NCBI GenBank assembly: GCA_015680685.1
Contig: MNCI01016535.1
Location: 1 to 28,833 of the forward strand
DNA from: Gnetum montanum
Lineage: Eukaryota > Streptophyta > Gnetopsida > Gnetales > Gnetaceae
Length of the DNA: 28,833 nt
Direction of reading: 5' to 3'
Made by a program: the position numbers and the translations under genes. Below the pieces are notes generated by a model. The model saw only the letters and a list, made by a program, of their open reading frames with translations, was not told the origin of the DNA and made no database searches. This document shows positions 1 through 9,363 of the stretch, in pieces (position 1 is the first letter of the stretch; the number at the start of each line of letters is the position of its first letter).

Positions 1-370
1 CCATCTAAATCTTCTTTTAAAACGCAACCCCAAAATTTATTGATGTGTCTATTTCTAAGATTAATTTTCCTGTTGGGGGTAACTTTAATTGTGGTAGGTT
101 TTGACATTGTTCCTTGATCCTTTTGAGTGCTTGAGTATGGAGCTATGTCCATTCTCCTACTTCCTTTGTCAGCATTTGATTTAACAATTTTCTATCCTGT
201 GCTAATTTTGCATAAAAACCTGATACATAATTAATGCATCCAAGAAACCGTTGTAATTGTTTCTTATCTTTGATAACATTAGGAAAGTTTTGTATTTGGA
301 TCAAAATATGTTCTTGCATATGGATTTGACCATGAGTTATTTTCATATCAAGAAATTTTATGGTTTCCAC
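1..370 (-). pseudogene. Pararetroviral RT connection and RNase H start, broken
   Basis: Positions 370-143 give an open 75-residue stretch with the RT thumb/connection signature of caulimovirids (QLQRFLGCINYVSGF). Below about 120, in another frame, sequence resembling the first RNase H strand appears (LILEIDTS), whose Asp would be the first RNase H catalytic acidic residue. A frame change separates the two parts and stops follow near position 10. The rest of RNase H would lie left of the window. The family assignment is firm; the exact domain boundary is estimated. Confidence 0.75.
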
Positions 371-460
371 ACCAATTTCTATCTTTTTCTCCGATGGAGA
401 TAAGACTAAGCCATTATCATAAACTAAATGATAAAAGTGTTCTAAATGCTTTAAATGTTA

Positions 461-1183
461 CTAAGCATTTTTTGACAATATTAATATGCCATCAATATAG
501 ACTAATATAAAATTATAGGGTTTAAAGATTTTATCCATACACTGTTGAAATATGGATGGTGTTGTTTTAATACCAAATGGAAGAACATTCCATTGATATA
601 ATCCACCTGGAACAGTGAATGTTGTTTTCCACCTATCTTCAGAGTATATCTGAATTTTCCAGAAACTTGATTTAAGATCAAACTTTGAATAAATATGAGT
701 ATTCCTTAATCTTTGGAAAAGATCGTCTTTAGATGGAATAGGATGTTGAACAAGTTTTATAATTTCATTTAAAGATTTGTAATTGACTACCAACCTTTTA
801 TTTCCTCTGGTTAACTTTGCTATTTTGTTTACATAGAATGCAACACAAGTAAACATGCTGGTACTGGGAGTAATAAATCCTTTTTTCAATAATTGTTTTA
901 TCTCTTCCTCACATTCTTGTCTAAGCTCAGGATTCATACCTATATGATGTGCTTTTGACTTAACAGTGATATTATCTAATAGTTGGATGTGACATCAGTG
1001 TTCCTTTCTATGTCGGTCTTCACTAGCAACTGTTAAGATCTTTTGTCTTATTTGGCTCAGATCATTCGCATTCTGTTGGATCTGATGAATTACCCATGTT
1101 GAAGATTTTATTGGTTTTACTTCATAATCTCTAAACCTTGATACTGGATAAAATATTCTTTTATAAACATATTTCTGTAACAT
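461..1183 (-). pseudogene. Pararetroviral reverse transcriptase, inactive
   Basis: Positions 937-461 are open for 158 residues and hold the fingers and palm of a caulimovirid RT: an EEEIKQLLKKGFI stretch, AFYVNK, then FDLKSSFW containing the first catalytic Asp, and LPFGIKTTPSIFQ. The catalytic box near position 495 reads YIDG where the family has YIDD, so the last catalytic Asp is replaced by Gly (codon GGC, one transition from GAC). Positions 1183-995 in another frame are a degraded linker between protease and RT. The enzyme would be dead even without the frameshifts. The call rests on motif order and the protease upstream. Confidence 0.85.
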
Positions 1184-1263
1184 AATACTATCCTTTGTAA
1201 CCTAATATGGTTCTAATAACTNCATAATACTATCCTTTGTAACCTAATATGGTTCTAATAACT
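1181..1263. repeat. 41-bp exact duplication flanking a single N
   Basis: Positions 1181-1221 and 1223-1263 are identical over 41 bp and are separated only by an N at 1222. This is the pattern left when two contigs with overlapping ends are abutted instead of merged. It falls in the linker between the pararetroviral protease and RT. It is probably not a biological repeat, and its length should be removed when judging reading frames here. Confidence 0.9.
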
Positions 1264-1582
1264 ATAAGTTATCTACTCCAATTAACATATCATAGTCCAA
1301 CCAATCTATTTGATGGATAGTCAAATATATAATATTACCTAAGGGTGTTTTTATAGGTAAAGAGATCTTTTTAGTAATTTTCTTATTTACTTTATCAAAC
1401 CTAACTAAGAATGGTTTAGTTTCTTTCCATTTATAGGATGGGACAATACTTTTCCTAGCGACAGAGACTTCTGCTCCAAAATCAATTAATGTATCAATTG
1501 GATATGATTTAAAACTTTCAAGTTTTATCCAAAAGGTACAAACGGGAACTGCTAGAGGTGTCTGTTTATTATGATAAATCAT
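1262..1582 (-). pseudogene. Pararetroviral aspartic protease, probably inactive
   Basis: A 106-residue open stretch on the minus strand lies just upstream of RT, as expected for a caulimovirid polyprotein protease. The active-site loop reads LIDFGAEVSVA. The family normally has DTG or DSG, so the Thr/Ser after the catalytic Asp is Phe here. A later LIGVDN stretch may match the second psi-loop. No stop interrupts the stretch, but both flanks are out of frame or stopped. The role, inferred from the family, would be cutting the viral polyprotein. Confidence 0.7.
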
Positions 1583-2255
1583 CAGAGGATGATTAATCTT
1601 TGTTTCTAATTCATACTATTGTCTATTCTCATATTCTTCCTCTAATTGCAATTGTTCTATTTCATGTTGTGCCCATTTGACAAACTCTTGTAGTTGTTTA
1701 ATTCTTTGGTTTCTCCATATCGACTTATTGACACTATCACATATAGTAGGAAGATAAACATCTTCCTATTTTTGTGGACTAGGAGGTTGTTCTATGACTT
1801 GTTTACCTTTTTTATCTAATTATAAGTATTCTTCCATCTCTTCTTCTGCACTTTCTAAAGATTGTATAGGCTGAGCATCTAAGAATATGTCTTGCATTCT
1901 TAGAGCTTGTTTTAACTTTTTATACTCATCTTTTTTCTATAGAAGTTGGCTTTCTAAATACATATATTTAGGAATATTTTCAATAGGAGTTTTTTGTAGT
2001 TTTTATTTTAATTTAGCTATGTCTACTTTTAATGCTTCTACTTGATCTTCTAATTGAATGTCATATATATGGGTTGCTATAGGGGAAGGAATCCAAGATG
2101 TTACATCAGGTTATCCTAAGGGTTTTCTACCTCCAAAATGGCCTCTAGATGTTGAAGATGATTTTGATGATCGAGCTCTATTCATATGTAATGCATAATA
2201 ATCCTCATCATCATTAGGTTCTGAGATATCTGAAGGCTGAAAAGATACGGAGCTA
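1583..2255 (-). pseudogene. Pararetroviral polyprotein upstream of protease, degraded
   Basis: The minus strand between 2255 and 1583 shows one main frame interrupted by several stops and frame changes. It encodes a charged, Lys/Glu/Leu/Gln-rich sequence with coiled-coil character, followed by an acidic stretch and a second Glu/Gln-rich helix-like stretch just before the protease. In caulimovirids the region N-terminal to the protease holds coat-protein and linker sequence. I see no clear Cys-His zinc knuckle, so I do not assign a coat domain. Continuity with the protease suggests that it belongs to the same polyprotein. Confidence 0.5.
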
Positions 2256-2309
2256 GGTTAACTTTGCTCTTTTGTTTACATAGAATGCAGCACAAGCAAA
2301 CATGCTAGT
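2256..2309 (-). repeat. Second copy of a 54-bp pararetroviral RT segment
   Basis: Positions 2256-2309 match 809-862 in the same orientation, with four visible substitutions in 54 bp. The source is the RT segment around AFYVNK. The copy sits between the upstream end of the pararetroviral fragment and the truncated E1 LTR, so it marks a rearranged junction. The divergence argues against an assembly duplicate; compare the exact copies around the Ns. Confidence 0.85.
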
Positions 2310-2985
2310 GAAAATTTTTTTGAGCATTTTGGTTCTTCCTTTTCTCTGGTAGTAGTTGTTGATGGGTAGTGGATAGTGTGGATGGATCTTTATTTGAGCA
2401 TTGTATACCTAAACACACCTTGTGTATGGCAATAAATACGAGCTCTTTGATTCATCCTTGCAGCACTTGAGATATGTTTTCTTACGCATTTATTTTATTT
2501 TATTTTCTTATGCATTTATTTTATTTTATGCACTTTACATTTCTGTTATTAGCATAGCAATTCATTTTGATCAATTAAGCAAATCATTAAATTACACAAG
2601 CATGAACACCTCGAGCATGAGTGTAATGTTTGGTAATCCCAGCAGTGTTGCACTAGTTCAAGATGTGTATGACAAGTGGGAATAGATGCTAGTGTTAGGA
2701 TTAGTTAGAACTTAGTTAATAAGTAGTTAAGTTAAATTAGTCACTTAGTTACCTCCTCCTTCCCTACTAGCACAAGACATAAAAACATAAAAGCTATAAA
2801 AATCATATGCCTCAAACTTAACCATACAATCATGACATACCAATAAGCTTGGGAAGACAACAATCAACTGACCTGTCTTTGTTCCACAAGGGCGCATAAG
2901 CACTTAGTCCTTAGAATTCAACCGGATCATGCGTGAAACACTCGTATTCATATGGTTGAGCATAGGGGTACCTCATTGCTCATCA
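2310..2985 (+). repeat. E1 5' LTR, truncated at its 5' side
   Basis: From about 2372 to 2985 this aligns with the 3' LTR at about 11680-12330. It contains AATAAA at 2431-2436, a TTTTA-rich stretch and the terminal GCTCATCA ending at 2985. The U3 part with the TATA box, present in the 3' LTR, is absent; 2310-2371 aligns poorly and may be either U3 remnant or filler. Compared with the 3' LTR it lacks 25 bp lying between two TTGGTAA repeats (see 2630-2636). An open frame at 2422-2685 lies inside the LTR and is not a gene. Confidence 0.85.
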
Positions 2986-2986
2986 T

Positions 2987-3004
2987 TGGTACTATTGTCA
3001 GGGA
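2987..3004 (+). other. E1 primer-binding site, tRNA-Asp type
   Basis: TGGTACTATTGTCAGGGA lies one base after the LTR end. Against the tRNA-Asp-complementary site TGGCGCCGTTGCCGGGGA known from Athila-type elements it has six differences, all C-to-T or G-to-A. Minus-strand cDNA synthesis would start here. The decay pattern is that of methylated cytosines. Confidence 0.85.
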
Positions 3005-3121
3005 CTTAGTTGTTTGTGCACTAACTATAACATAGGAAATCATTCACATCGTTGAACCGAACCCGCGGGGTTGGTTGAGAAAATAATAAATAAGAATACA
3101 TTGCACACTAAATAGACAAGT

Positions 3122-5500
3122 ATGTCTCCTTCTTTGTACAAAAGTGCCTCACTGCCTAGGTCTAAAACAAGAAACAGTCAATGGAGTAATACACATGATG
3201 TTGATCCACCAGTCCCTCAACAAGTTCAAGTGGTATATATTCATCTCGATAAGTATATAGCAAACTTTACCTTTATCATCCATCAAGACGAACAACTACA
3301 TTAGCGAGACTTAGAAGGTAACATAGTGTTACCTCCAATAGTTCAGTCCTAAGCATGCTTTTTCATGCTCTCACACGAATTGGCATGCTGCACTTACACA
3401 CAAAATACGTTGTGCAAGAGCATGACCTGAGAGAATACTGTCCCATAGAGGCATAACATCAAAGAGACTTGCAAGAGGAGAGACATCATAAGTCTTTGAA
3501 GGGTAAGTGATCCCAAGATGCCCCACATGTCTTAAGCGAAAATGAGGGCACTGAACCTACCTCAAGCGGTCGCCTACATAACGATGTTCCTCCCCTTGAC
3601 TTTGGCCAAGGGGTTATGTATTAGAACCTTCATTCCACTATTCATAACCTAGGTTCTAATACCCACGAGCACAAAGGATCTGAAAAAGGAACACTAACTC
3701 ATGATAAAGGTGGACATTTTGATCGCAATCGTGATCGGGGCCAAGACCGTAGAAGAGAAGGTAGCAGAAACCATCATGGTGACCGTTCTCCTTCTTCTTC
3801 ACCTTCATCATCTCCTTCAATATTCAGACACGGTCATAAAGAAAAAGACTATGGAGATAAAGGTAGGCAAAGTGGAAGTCATAGATGAAACAACTAAGAA
3901 AGGGGACAAGGGCACTTTAGAGAGTCACGACATAGAAGAAGGAAGAGTAGGGAACAATGTAGGCATCATAGATGCTATGGAAGAGACGATAACGATGAAC
4001 CCCTCCTCGCTACTCGCAATATGTTGGACATAACTGAGGTTGTTAGAATTCCAAAAAGGCATCAGAAAGATAGTAGGATCAAGAGATTAGATATGAACAA
4101 CATCCCACGATTTGAAGGGGGATACAACACTGATCCTCAAAATCATTTACAAGAATTCCATGATGTGTGTGCCTTACAGAACATAGAGAATGAATGGAAA
4201 AAACTTAAGTTATTCCCATAGACATTAGTTAAAGAAGTAGAAAGCTAGTACGAGTATTTAGAACCAGAATCCATTCGTAGGTGGAGTACTATGTTAGAAC
4301 TATTTAATGACAAGTACCAAATGTACTCCTGAGTGTCTAACTTGCAAAAGCAAATCCAAGGTTGGAAACAAGGAGGACATGAACCCTTGGATGTTGTCAT
4401 GGGCCAATACTATGCACTGTTACATCGTTGTCCTAGCCATGGTTATTCACGAAGGGATCAACTGCATCATCTCATGGATGGGCTTAAGCATGAAACGAGA
4501 AGAACCCTTGNGCAGTTGATCCCTTCGTGAATAACCATGGCTAGGACAACGATGTAACAGTGCATAGTATTGGCCCATGACAACATCCAAGCGTTCATGT
4601 CCTCCTTGTTTCCAACCTTGGATTTGCTTTTGCAAGTTAGACACTCAGGAGTACATTTGGTACTTGTCATTAAATAGTTCTAACATAGTACTCCACCTAC
4701 GAATGGATTCTGGTTCTAAATACTCGTACTAGCTTTCTACTTCTTTAACTAATGTCTATGGGAATAACTTAAGTTTTTTCCATTCATTCTCTATGNTCCA
4801 AAAGATGACATCAGAAGTTTCGAAAAAGGCAGACCAAATGTGGGATTCCATAGACAATAGATTTCAAACTATTCTTAAAATAGTAGAGGAGTCTAGAAAG
4901 CAAGGTAGCGAGAAAAGAAAAAAGAAAGAGGCTGAACATGCATGTAGCAAGGGTAAGGGCAAAGTTACCATCATTAAAGAGGTTGTGGATTCAGAAATAG
5001 ATAATGATAGTGGATGTGAGATATGTCAATATGATCATCCTAAGGGATGTTTCCCTGTAATCTCACATCTGCAGGAGTCTGGGGTGTATGCACTCAACCC
5101 ACAATTAAACAAAAGGAAAACACCCCAAAGGTTACCTTATCCTTAAAGTAACCCAAGGCAGTTCCACCAACCCTTAACATATTATCCTAGTGGAACTCCA
5201 CCACAACCAATTGAGCAATATCAGCAATGGTAGCACCCAAAATCTTGGAGAATGCCACCATCAAGGCAACAGTATCCTTACCGGTAACCTAACTCGTATG
5301 GATATTACATGCAGCAGCCAATCTCCCCATGTGATTCTACTAGTCACATCACTTCTCAACCTCACTACCAAGCCCGCGAGTATTATGGAACTCCCTCTTC
5401 TAGAGGTGATATTCTACAAGCATATCATCCTTCTCATCTGACCGCATCTCTTCCACCAATAGCTCCACTACCACCTGCTCCTGCAATGTAAGGTAAAATC
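3122..5500 (+). pseudogene. E1 gag, broken
   Basis: Gag begins near 3122, about 117 bp after the PBS. The first 60 residues match the E2 gag start. From 3703 one frame carries an Arg/Asp/Ser-rich tract with SPSSSPSSSPS; it meets stops at 3886 and 3895 and resumes in the same frame through an Arg/His-rich stretch into the capsid-like part from 4021 (motif IPRFEGGY; later SNLQKQIQGWKQ and GYSRRDQL). Near 5020-5045 a zinc-knuckle-like CEICQYDHPKGC (CX2CX3HX3C) marks nucleocapsid. A Pro/Leu-rich tail follows to about 5490. An N-bounded inverted segment at 4512-4795 replaces roughly 230 bp that E2 retains. Gag would form the virus-like particle. There are many stops. Confidence 0.8.
4182..4795. 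repeat. 284-bp inverted repeat bounded by Ns (likely assembly artefact)
   Basis: Positions 4512-4795 are the reverse complement of 4182-4465 with about one mismatch, separated by a 45-bp spacer and an N at 4511. The right arm ends at another N (4796). In E2 the equivalent gag region continues without an inversion, with about 230 bp of different sequence. A redundant contig placed backwards in a scaffold gap explains this best. Confidence 0.85.
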
Positions 5501-5572
5501 CCTACCCAGCTGCAGCAACATAACACCACGAGGGCTATTAACTCTCAACCTACTATTGGTTCCAACAACCAC

Positions 5573-6253
5573 ATGAAGAAAAGACGTTTCTTTAGAACCA
5601 ACGGTCCAACCAAGCCCTTGCAATCACAAGCGGCTGATTCCTTAGACACCTCAGTATCAATCAAAACTTTGGATCCCCCTTCAACCCAATCGCTGCACTC
5701 AACACATACGGTCATGCTAACACATGTTGTCACCGATTGGATCAAAGCTGGCCACCTTCCCAAGAAATTATCTAATCCTAGGAGTCCTTTGATATACTTA
5801 CAAATTGCTAGAAACGCACCGTGCAAGGCTCTTTTGGATTTAGGTTCTGATGTCAACTTAATTTCTCAAGAAATGTACAAGGCCTAGAACCTACCTTCAT
5901 TAAGAAAGAGCAACATCTGTCTAGAGTTGGTTGACCAGTCCATCATTATCCCATTGGGACTGGTGGAAGACATTGTTACCACTATTTGTGGATGGTCATA
6001 CCCAGTTGACTTCCTAGTGATTTAGGTAAACAACGGTAAGCGAGACTTCCTAATCATAATGGGAAGAGCATGGCTAAGCACCATCAACGCACGTCTAGGA
6101 ATCTGTGATCTTTCCTTAGAAATATCAAAGGAAAATACATTCAGAAAGATCGAGAAGAAGAAAGTTCCATGCATCACATACAATGACACAGGGTGTAATT
6201 GCATGCAGAGGTCATGGTTTGTGCAAAGTTTAGCATTACCTGCATGCAATTAA
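5573..6253 (+). pseudogene. E1 aspartic protease region, broken
   Basis: Positions 5573-5887 are open for 104 residues and end in the protease active-site loop ALLDLGSDVNLIS. DLG instead of DTG is usual in the Athila/Tat branch. After a stop at 5887 the domain continues in pieces through LVEDIV near 5960 and, from 6059, an IIMGRAWLSTINARLG stretch that matches the usual C-terminal GR-W-L motif of these proteases. The Gln/Ser/Pro-rich sequence before the loop links it to gag. At least two stops or frame changes separate the pieces. The role would be Gag-Pol processing. Confidence 0.8.
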
Positions 6254-6689
6254 TGTGCAAAAATGATTAACATACAAAGATTCTTGTATGTAGCATCCAC
6301 ACGATAGGAAGACACCTAGTGGTTGACAACTGATCAAGAAAGCAGTTCACTCATATGCATGGAACCAACTGAGGGTTTGACTTGTGCTTACATCGATAGC
6401 ATAGATGCATTAGAGCAAGTCCACCACCAACTTCCAAGTATTAACCTTAAAAATATCAACTAGAGGAAGTTGGAAATCCCTAAGAAATTTAAGTAGAAGC
6501 CCCTGAACCTGAAACCATTGCCCACTAGTATGGAATACACATTTCTTAAAAATGGAAAATCGGTAATTATCAACATTAAGGTTGCTCCTCAATAGAAAGA
6601 AGAACTACTGAAGGTAATAAATAAATGGTCAGAAGCCTTTAATGGTCATATCCTGAATTAACTGGAATAGATCCTAGGATATGCCAACA
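6254..6689 (+). pseudogene. E1 protease-RT linker, degraded
   Basis: This is a run of short broken frames between the protease end and the first clear RT sequence. It encodes fragments such as a KPLPTSMEYTFLKNG-like stretch around 6515-6555, in the position where Athila/Tat polyproteins carry a linker leading into the RT fingers. No motif stands alone. E2 lacks this stretch because of its large internal deletion. Confidence 0.5.
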
Positions 6690-7595
6690 TAGAATTTACA
6701 TTGACCCCTCCATGAAGCCTTGAAGAGAACCGCAGAGGCGATTGAACCCTAAGCTGAAGAAAGTAGTTAAGGAAGAAATTGAACAACTTCTCAAGGCTGG
6801 GTTCATATACCCCATTGCTGATAGCAAATGGGTTAGCCCCTTAGTGATTGTGCCTAAAAAGGGAGGCAAATGGAGGGAGGGTGTGCATAGATTTTAGGCT
6901 ACTAAATATGGCAACATTAAAAGATCACTTTCCATTTCTATTTTTTGACCAAGTCCTAGACACCATCACAGGGCATCGCTATTACAGTTTTCTAGATGGA
7001 TATAGCCGATATAACCAAATACAAATAGCCCCAGAAGACCAAGCCAAGACTATGTTCACCAATCCTTGGGGAATATACAAATAGATGCTGTTTGGCTTGT
7101 GCAATGCCCCTACAACATTTCAATGACTAGTTCTAAGCATATTCCAACAACAAATAGAGAATGGCATGGAGGTCTTTATCACTTATGGAGCAAAATTTAA
7201 TCAAGCCTTGGACTAGCTGGAGCAAGTGTTAAAAAGATGTGTAGAAACCAATTTGAGGCTTAACTAGCAGAAAAGCCATTTGATGATCCAAGAAGGTGAA
7301 GTACTAGGGCACAAAATCTCCACACAGGGATAAAGGTAGACCTCGAGAAAATCAAAATTATCCAAGGAATTACTCATCAGTCAGAAATTGTCAAAGATAT
7401 TCAGTCATTCCTTAGACATACTGGCTACTATAGGAGATTTATTGAGAACTTTTCAAAGGTTGCCAAATCAATGGTGAAATTAACAAAAAAGGATGTACCT
7501 TTTGAGTGGACTAGGGAATGTGAATTAGCTTTCCAAACTCTGAAACAAAAGCTAGTAGAAACACCCATTCTACAAGCTCCGACTAGTCCAAACCA
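6690..7595 (+). pseudogene. E1 reverse transcriptase, inactive
   Basis: The fingers begin near 6700 and pass through a KKGGKW stretch with a frameshift near 6880. The palm at 6848-7084 has VCIDFRLLN, KDHFPF and YYSFLDGYSRYNQI, where the Asp is the first catalytic residue. A stop at 7082-7084 is followed by LFGLCNAPTTFQ. The catalytic box expected after EVF (usually FMDD in this branch) reads FITYGA near 7175, so both Asp residues are lost. The sequence recovers as LEQVLKRCVETNLRLN and VLGHKIS, and the thumb continues to about 7590. The motif set is diagnostic of Ty3/gypsy, Athila/Tat side. Confidence 0.88.
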
Positions 7596-7682
7596 TTCCA
7601 TATCATGACTGACACGTCCAACTATGCTTTAGANCTCCAAACCATTCCATATCATGACTGACACGTCCAACTATGCTTTAGA
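7587..7682. repeat. 47-bp exact duplication flanking a single N
   Basis: Positions 7587-7633 and 7636-7682 are identical, separated by an N at 7634 plus one base. As at 1181-1263, this looks like two overlapping contig ends left unmerged. It falls at the start of RNase H and creates a false duplication of the first catalytic strand. Confidence 0.9.
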
Positions 7683-8160
7683 AGCCATACTTACATAGTT
7701 AGATGACCAGAAGCATCCTTATTACATCCACTGTGCAAGTAGAAGTATCACTAGTGCAAAACTTAACTACACTACCATAGAGAAAGAATTAATGGCTATA
7801 GTGTTTGCACTAAAAAAGTTTAGACACTATGTATTAGGATATAAAGTATATACATACAGATCATAGTGCAGTCTGATTCCTCATGAATAAGCCAATGGTA
7901 AGCCCTCGTATCATACGATGGCTTGTAATCTTACAAGAGTTCGATTTGACGATGATCGATTGCAAGGGCATCGAGAATGTAGTTGCTAATCATTTATCTC
8001 AATTGCAATGGGACAACAAATAGGATGAGTATCCAATTTCTGATCATTTCCCTGATGAATTCCTTTTTACAGGTGTAGTGAATAATCAATCACCCATGGA
8101 GACAAACTAGTACAATAGCATTCTTACCTATCTCCTCACCCAACAAACACCATAAGAGTT
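7600..8160 (+). pseudogene. E1 RNase H, broken
   Basis: RNase H begins with HIMTDTSNYAL, whose Asp is the first catalytic residue, followed by a stop near 7698. It continues with YYIHCASRSI, KLNYTTIEKELMAIVFALKKFRHYVLGYKV, including the catalytic Glu, and then a frameshift where the TDH motif should be (about 7858). ENVVANHLSQL near 7970 is the usual end of the domain. The enzyme would remove RNA from the cDNA hybrid. The intact counterpart in E2 shows the lost frame. Confidence 0.85.
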
Positions 8161-9363
8161 AAACCTTAAGAAGAAACAACGGTTTCTTCACCAAGCCAAG
8201 TACTTTATGGAGATCAATGGGAAACTTAACAAAGTGTGTCCCAATGGTTTGGTTCGATGGTGTGTTCCCGATATAGATCAACTATGAGTTCTCCAAAATG
8301 CTCATGAGGGTCCTTATGGGGGTCATTACATTACGAGATGAACGACCATCAAGATCCTGCTTGCAGGATATTATTGGCCTACATTATTTCGGGACATCCA
8401 TCATTTGGTCCAATCTTGTGAGTGTTGTCAACATGATGGGGGAATGATTGCTAGAATGGAGGGTCCACAACAATGGATTCAATCGTTAGAACCCTTCGAC
8501 ATTTGGGGAATTGATTTTATGGGGCCGATTACACCAATGTCCAATGAAAAAGCTTATATTATTGTTGTCATTGATTACCTAAAAAATGGGCTGAAGAAGC
8601 TACTGTTAAAGATTGTACATCATCTATAGTTGTACAATTTATTCAACAACAAATCATAAATAAGTTTGATGTACCACATGCACTTATTTTAGACAATGGT
8701 ACATACTTCACAGGTGCAACTTTTCAAAAATTAATGCAATGATTAGGGGTTGAGCATAAATTGACTATATCATACCACCCCCAAGCGAATAGTCAAGAAG
8801 AAGTCACCAACAAGAAGATTACAAAGATATTGAGAAGAACCATTAGCAAGTTTAGGCAAGACTGGAGCACTAAACTGAATGATGCTCTTTGGGCATACCG
8901 CTCCACATGGAAACTCCCTACAGGCTACTCTCCCTATGAGTTAGTGTACGATAAATTACCAATGCTTCCCATTCAAACTGAGCTCCGTACACTATCCATG
9001 GCATGTGACCTCAACCTTGACCTTGATCTAGCATAGAAACAATGGTTAGTAACCCTTAACTTGCTAGATGAAAACCGATTAGCTGCCCTGTCATCTAACG
9101 AATTGCACAAGGCCTTCAATAAACAATGTCATGACCTAAGAATTAGGAAAGTTAAATATCAGCCAGGAGATAAGGTTCTCTACTGGAATCCCACACATGT
9201 GCCACAACGTACTAAATTTCAAACACTATGGGAAGGACCTTATATTATTTATGCAACTTTTCCTTCAGGGGCCATGACAATATACAAACTTGAGAGCTTG
9301 GATAAGAAACATTTGGTCAATGTGCAACAAACCAAACCTTTCCAAGAGCTTAAAAATAGCTAG
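8160..9363 (+). pseudogene. E1 integrase, broken
   Basis: The N-terminal zinc-binding part has the HEGPYGGHY histidines and CECCQHDGG near 8420, with stops between. The core has GIDFMGP (first Asp, about 8515), LDNGTYF (second Asp, about 8690) and YHPQANSQEEVTNKKI (Glu, about 8790), so the DDE triad is still readable. The C-terminal part at 9061-9363 has PGDKVLYWNP, LWEGPYIIYATFPSGAM and a final KPFQELKNS. Stops lie near 8625, 8740 and 9035. The order and motifs are standard Ty3/gypsy without a chromodomain. Confidence 0.88.

Larger units (their letters stand above)
1..2309 (-). mobile_element. Endogenous pararetrovirus fragment (Caulimoviridae-like)
   Basis: Read on the minus strand, this block carries, in order, a charged coiled-coil-like region, an aspartic protease, a reverse transcriptase and the start of RNase H. 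That is the Caulimoviridae polyprotein order. The RT region has caulimovirid-style sequence (AFYVNK, then a conserved NYKSLN stretch and a YID-type box) rather than Ty3/gypsy style, and no LTR, PBS or integrase is seen. Each domain is broken by stops or frameshifts, so this is an old integrated copy. It is cut by the left window edge and joins LTR sequence near 2310. Genus-level placement cannot be made by eye. Confidence 0.85.

Noticed and set aside
2422-2685. 87-residue hydrophobic frame (and 11779-11976)
   Set aside because: Lies wholly inside the E1 LTRs, across a TTTTA-rich tract and the polyadenylation signal region.
3701-4033. 110-residue frame in E1 gag (and 25197-25580 in E2)
   Set aside because: It is out of frame with the conserved capsid-like part; the neighbouring frame is Arg/Ser-rich and continues into gag. 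Its openness reflects biased base composition.
4182-4795. Large hairpin as a possible siRNA-producing inverted repeat
   Set aside because: Bounded by single Ns and contradicted by the E2 gag sequence; an assembly error is more likely.
5545-5856. 103-residue antisense frame opposite the E1 protease
   Set aside because: The opposite strand carries a recognisable retropepsin; the antisense frame is a shadow.
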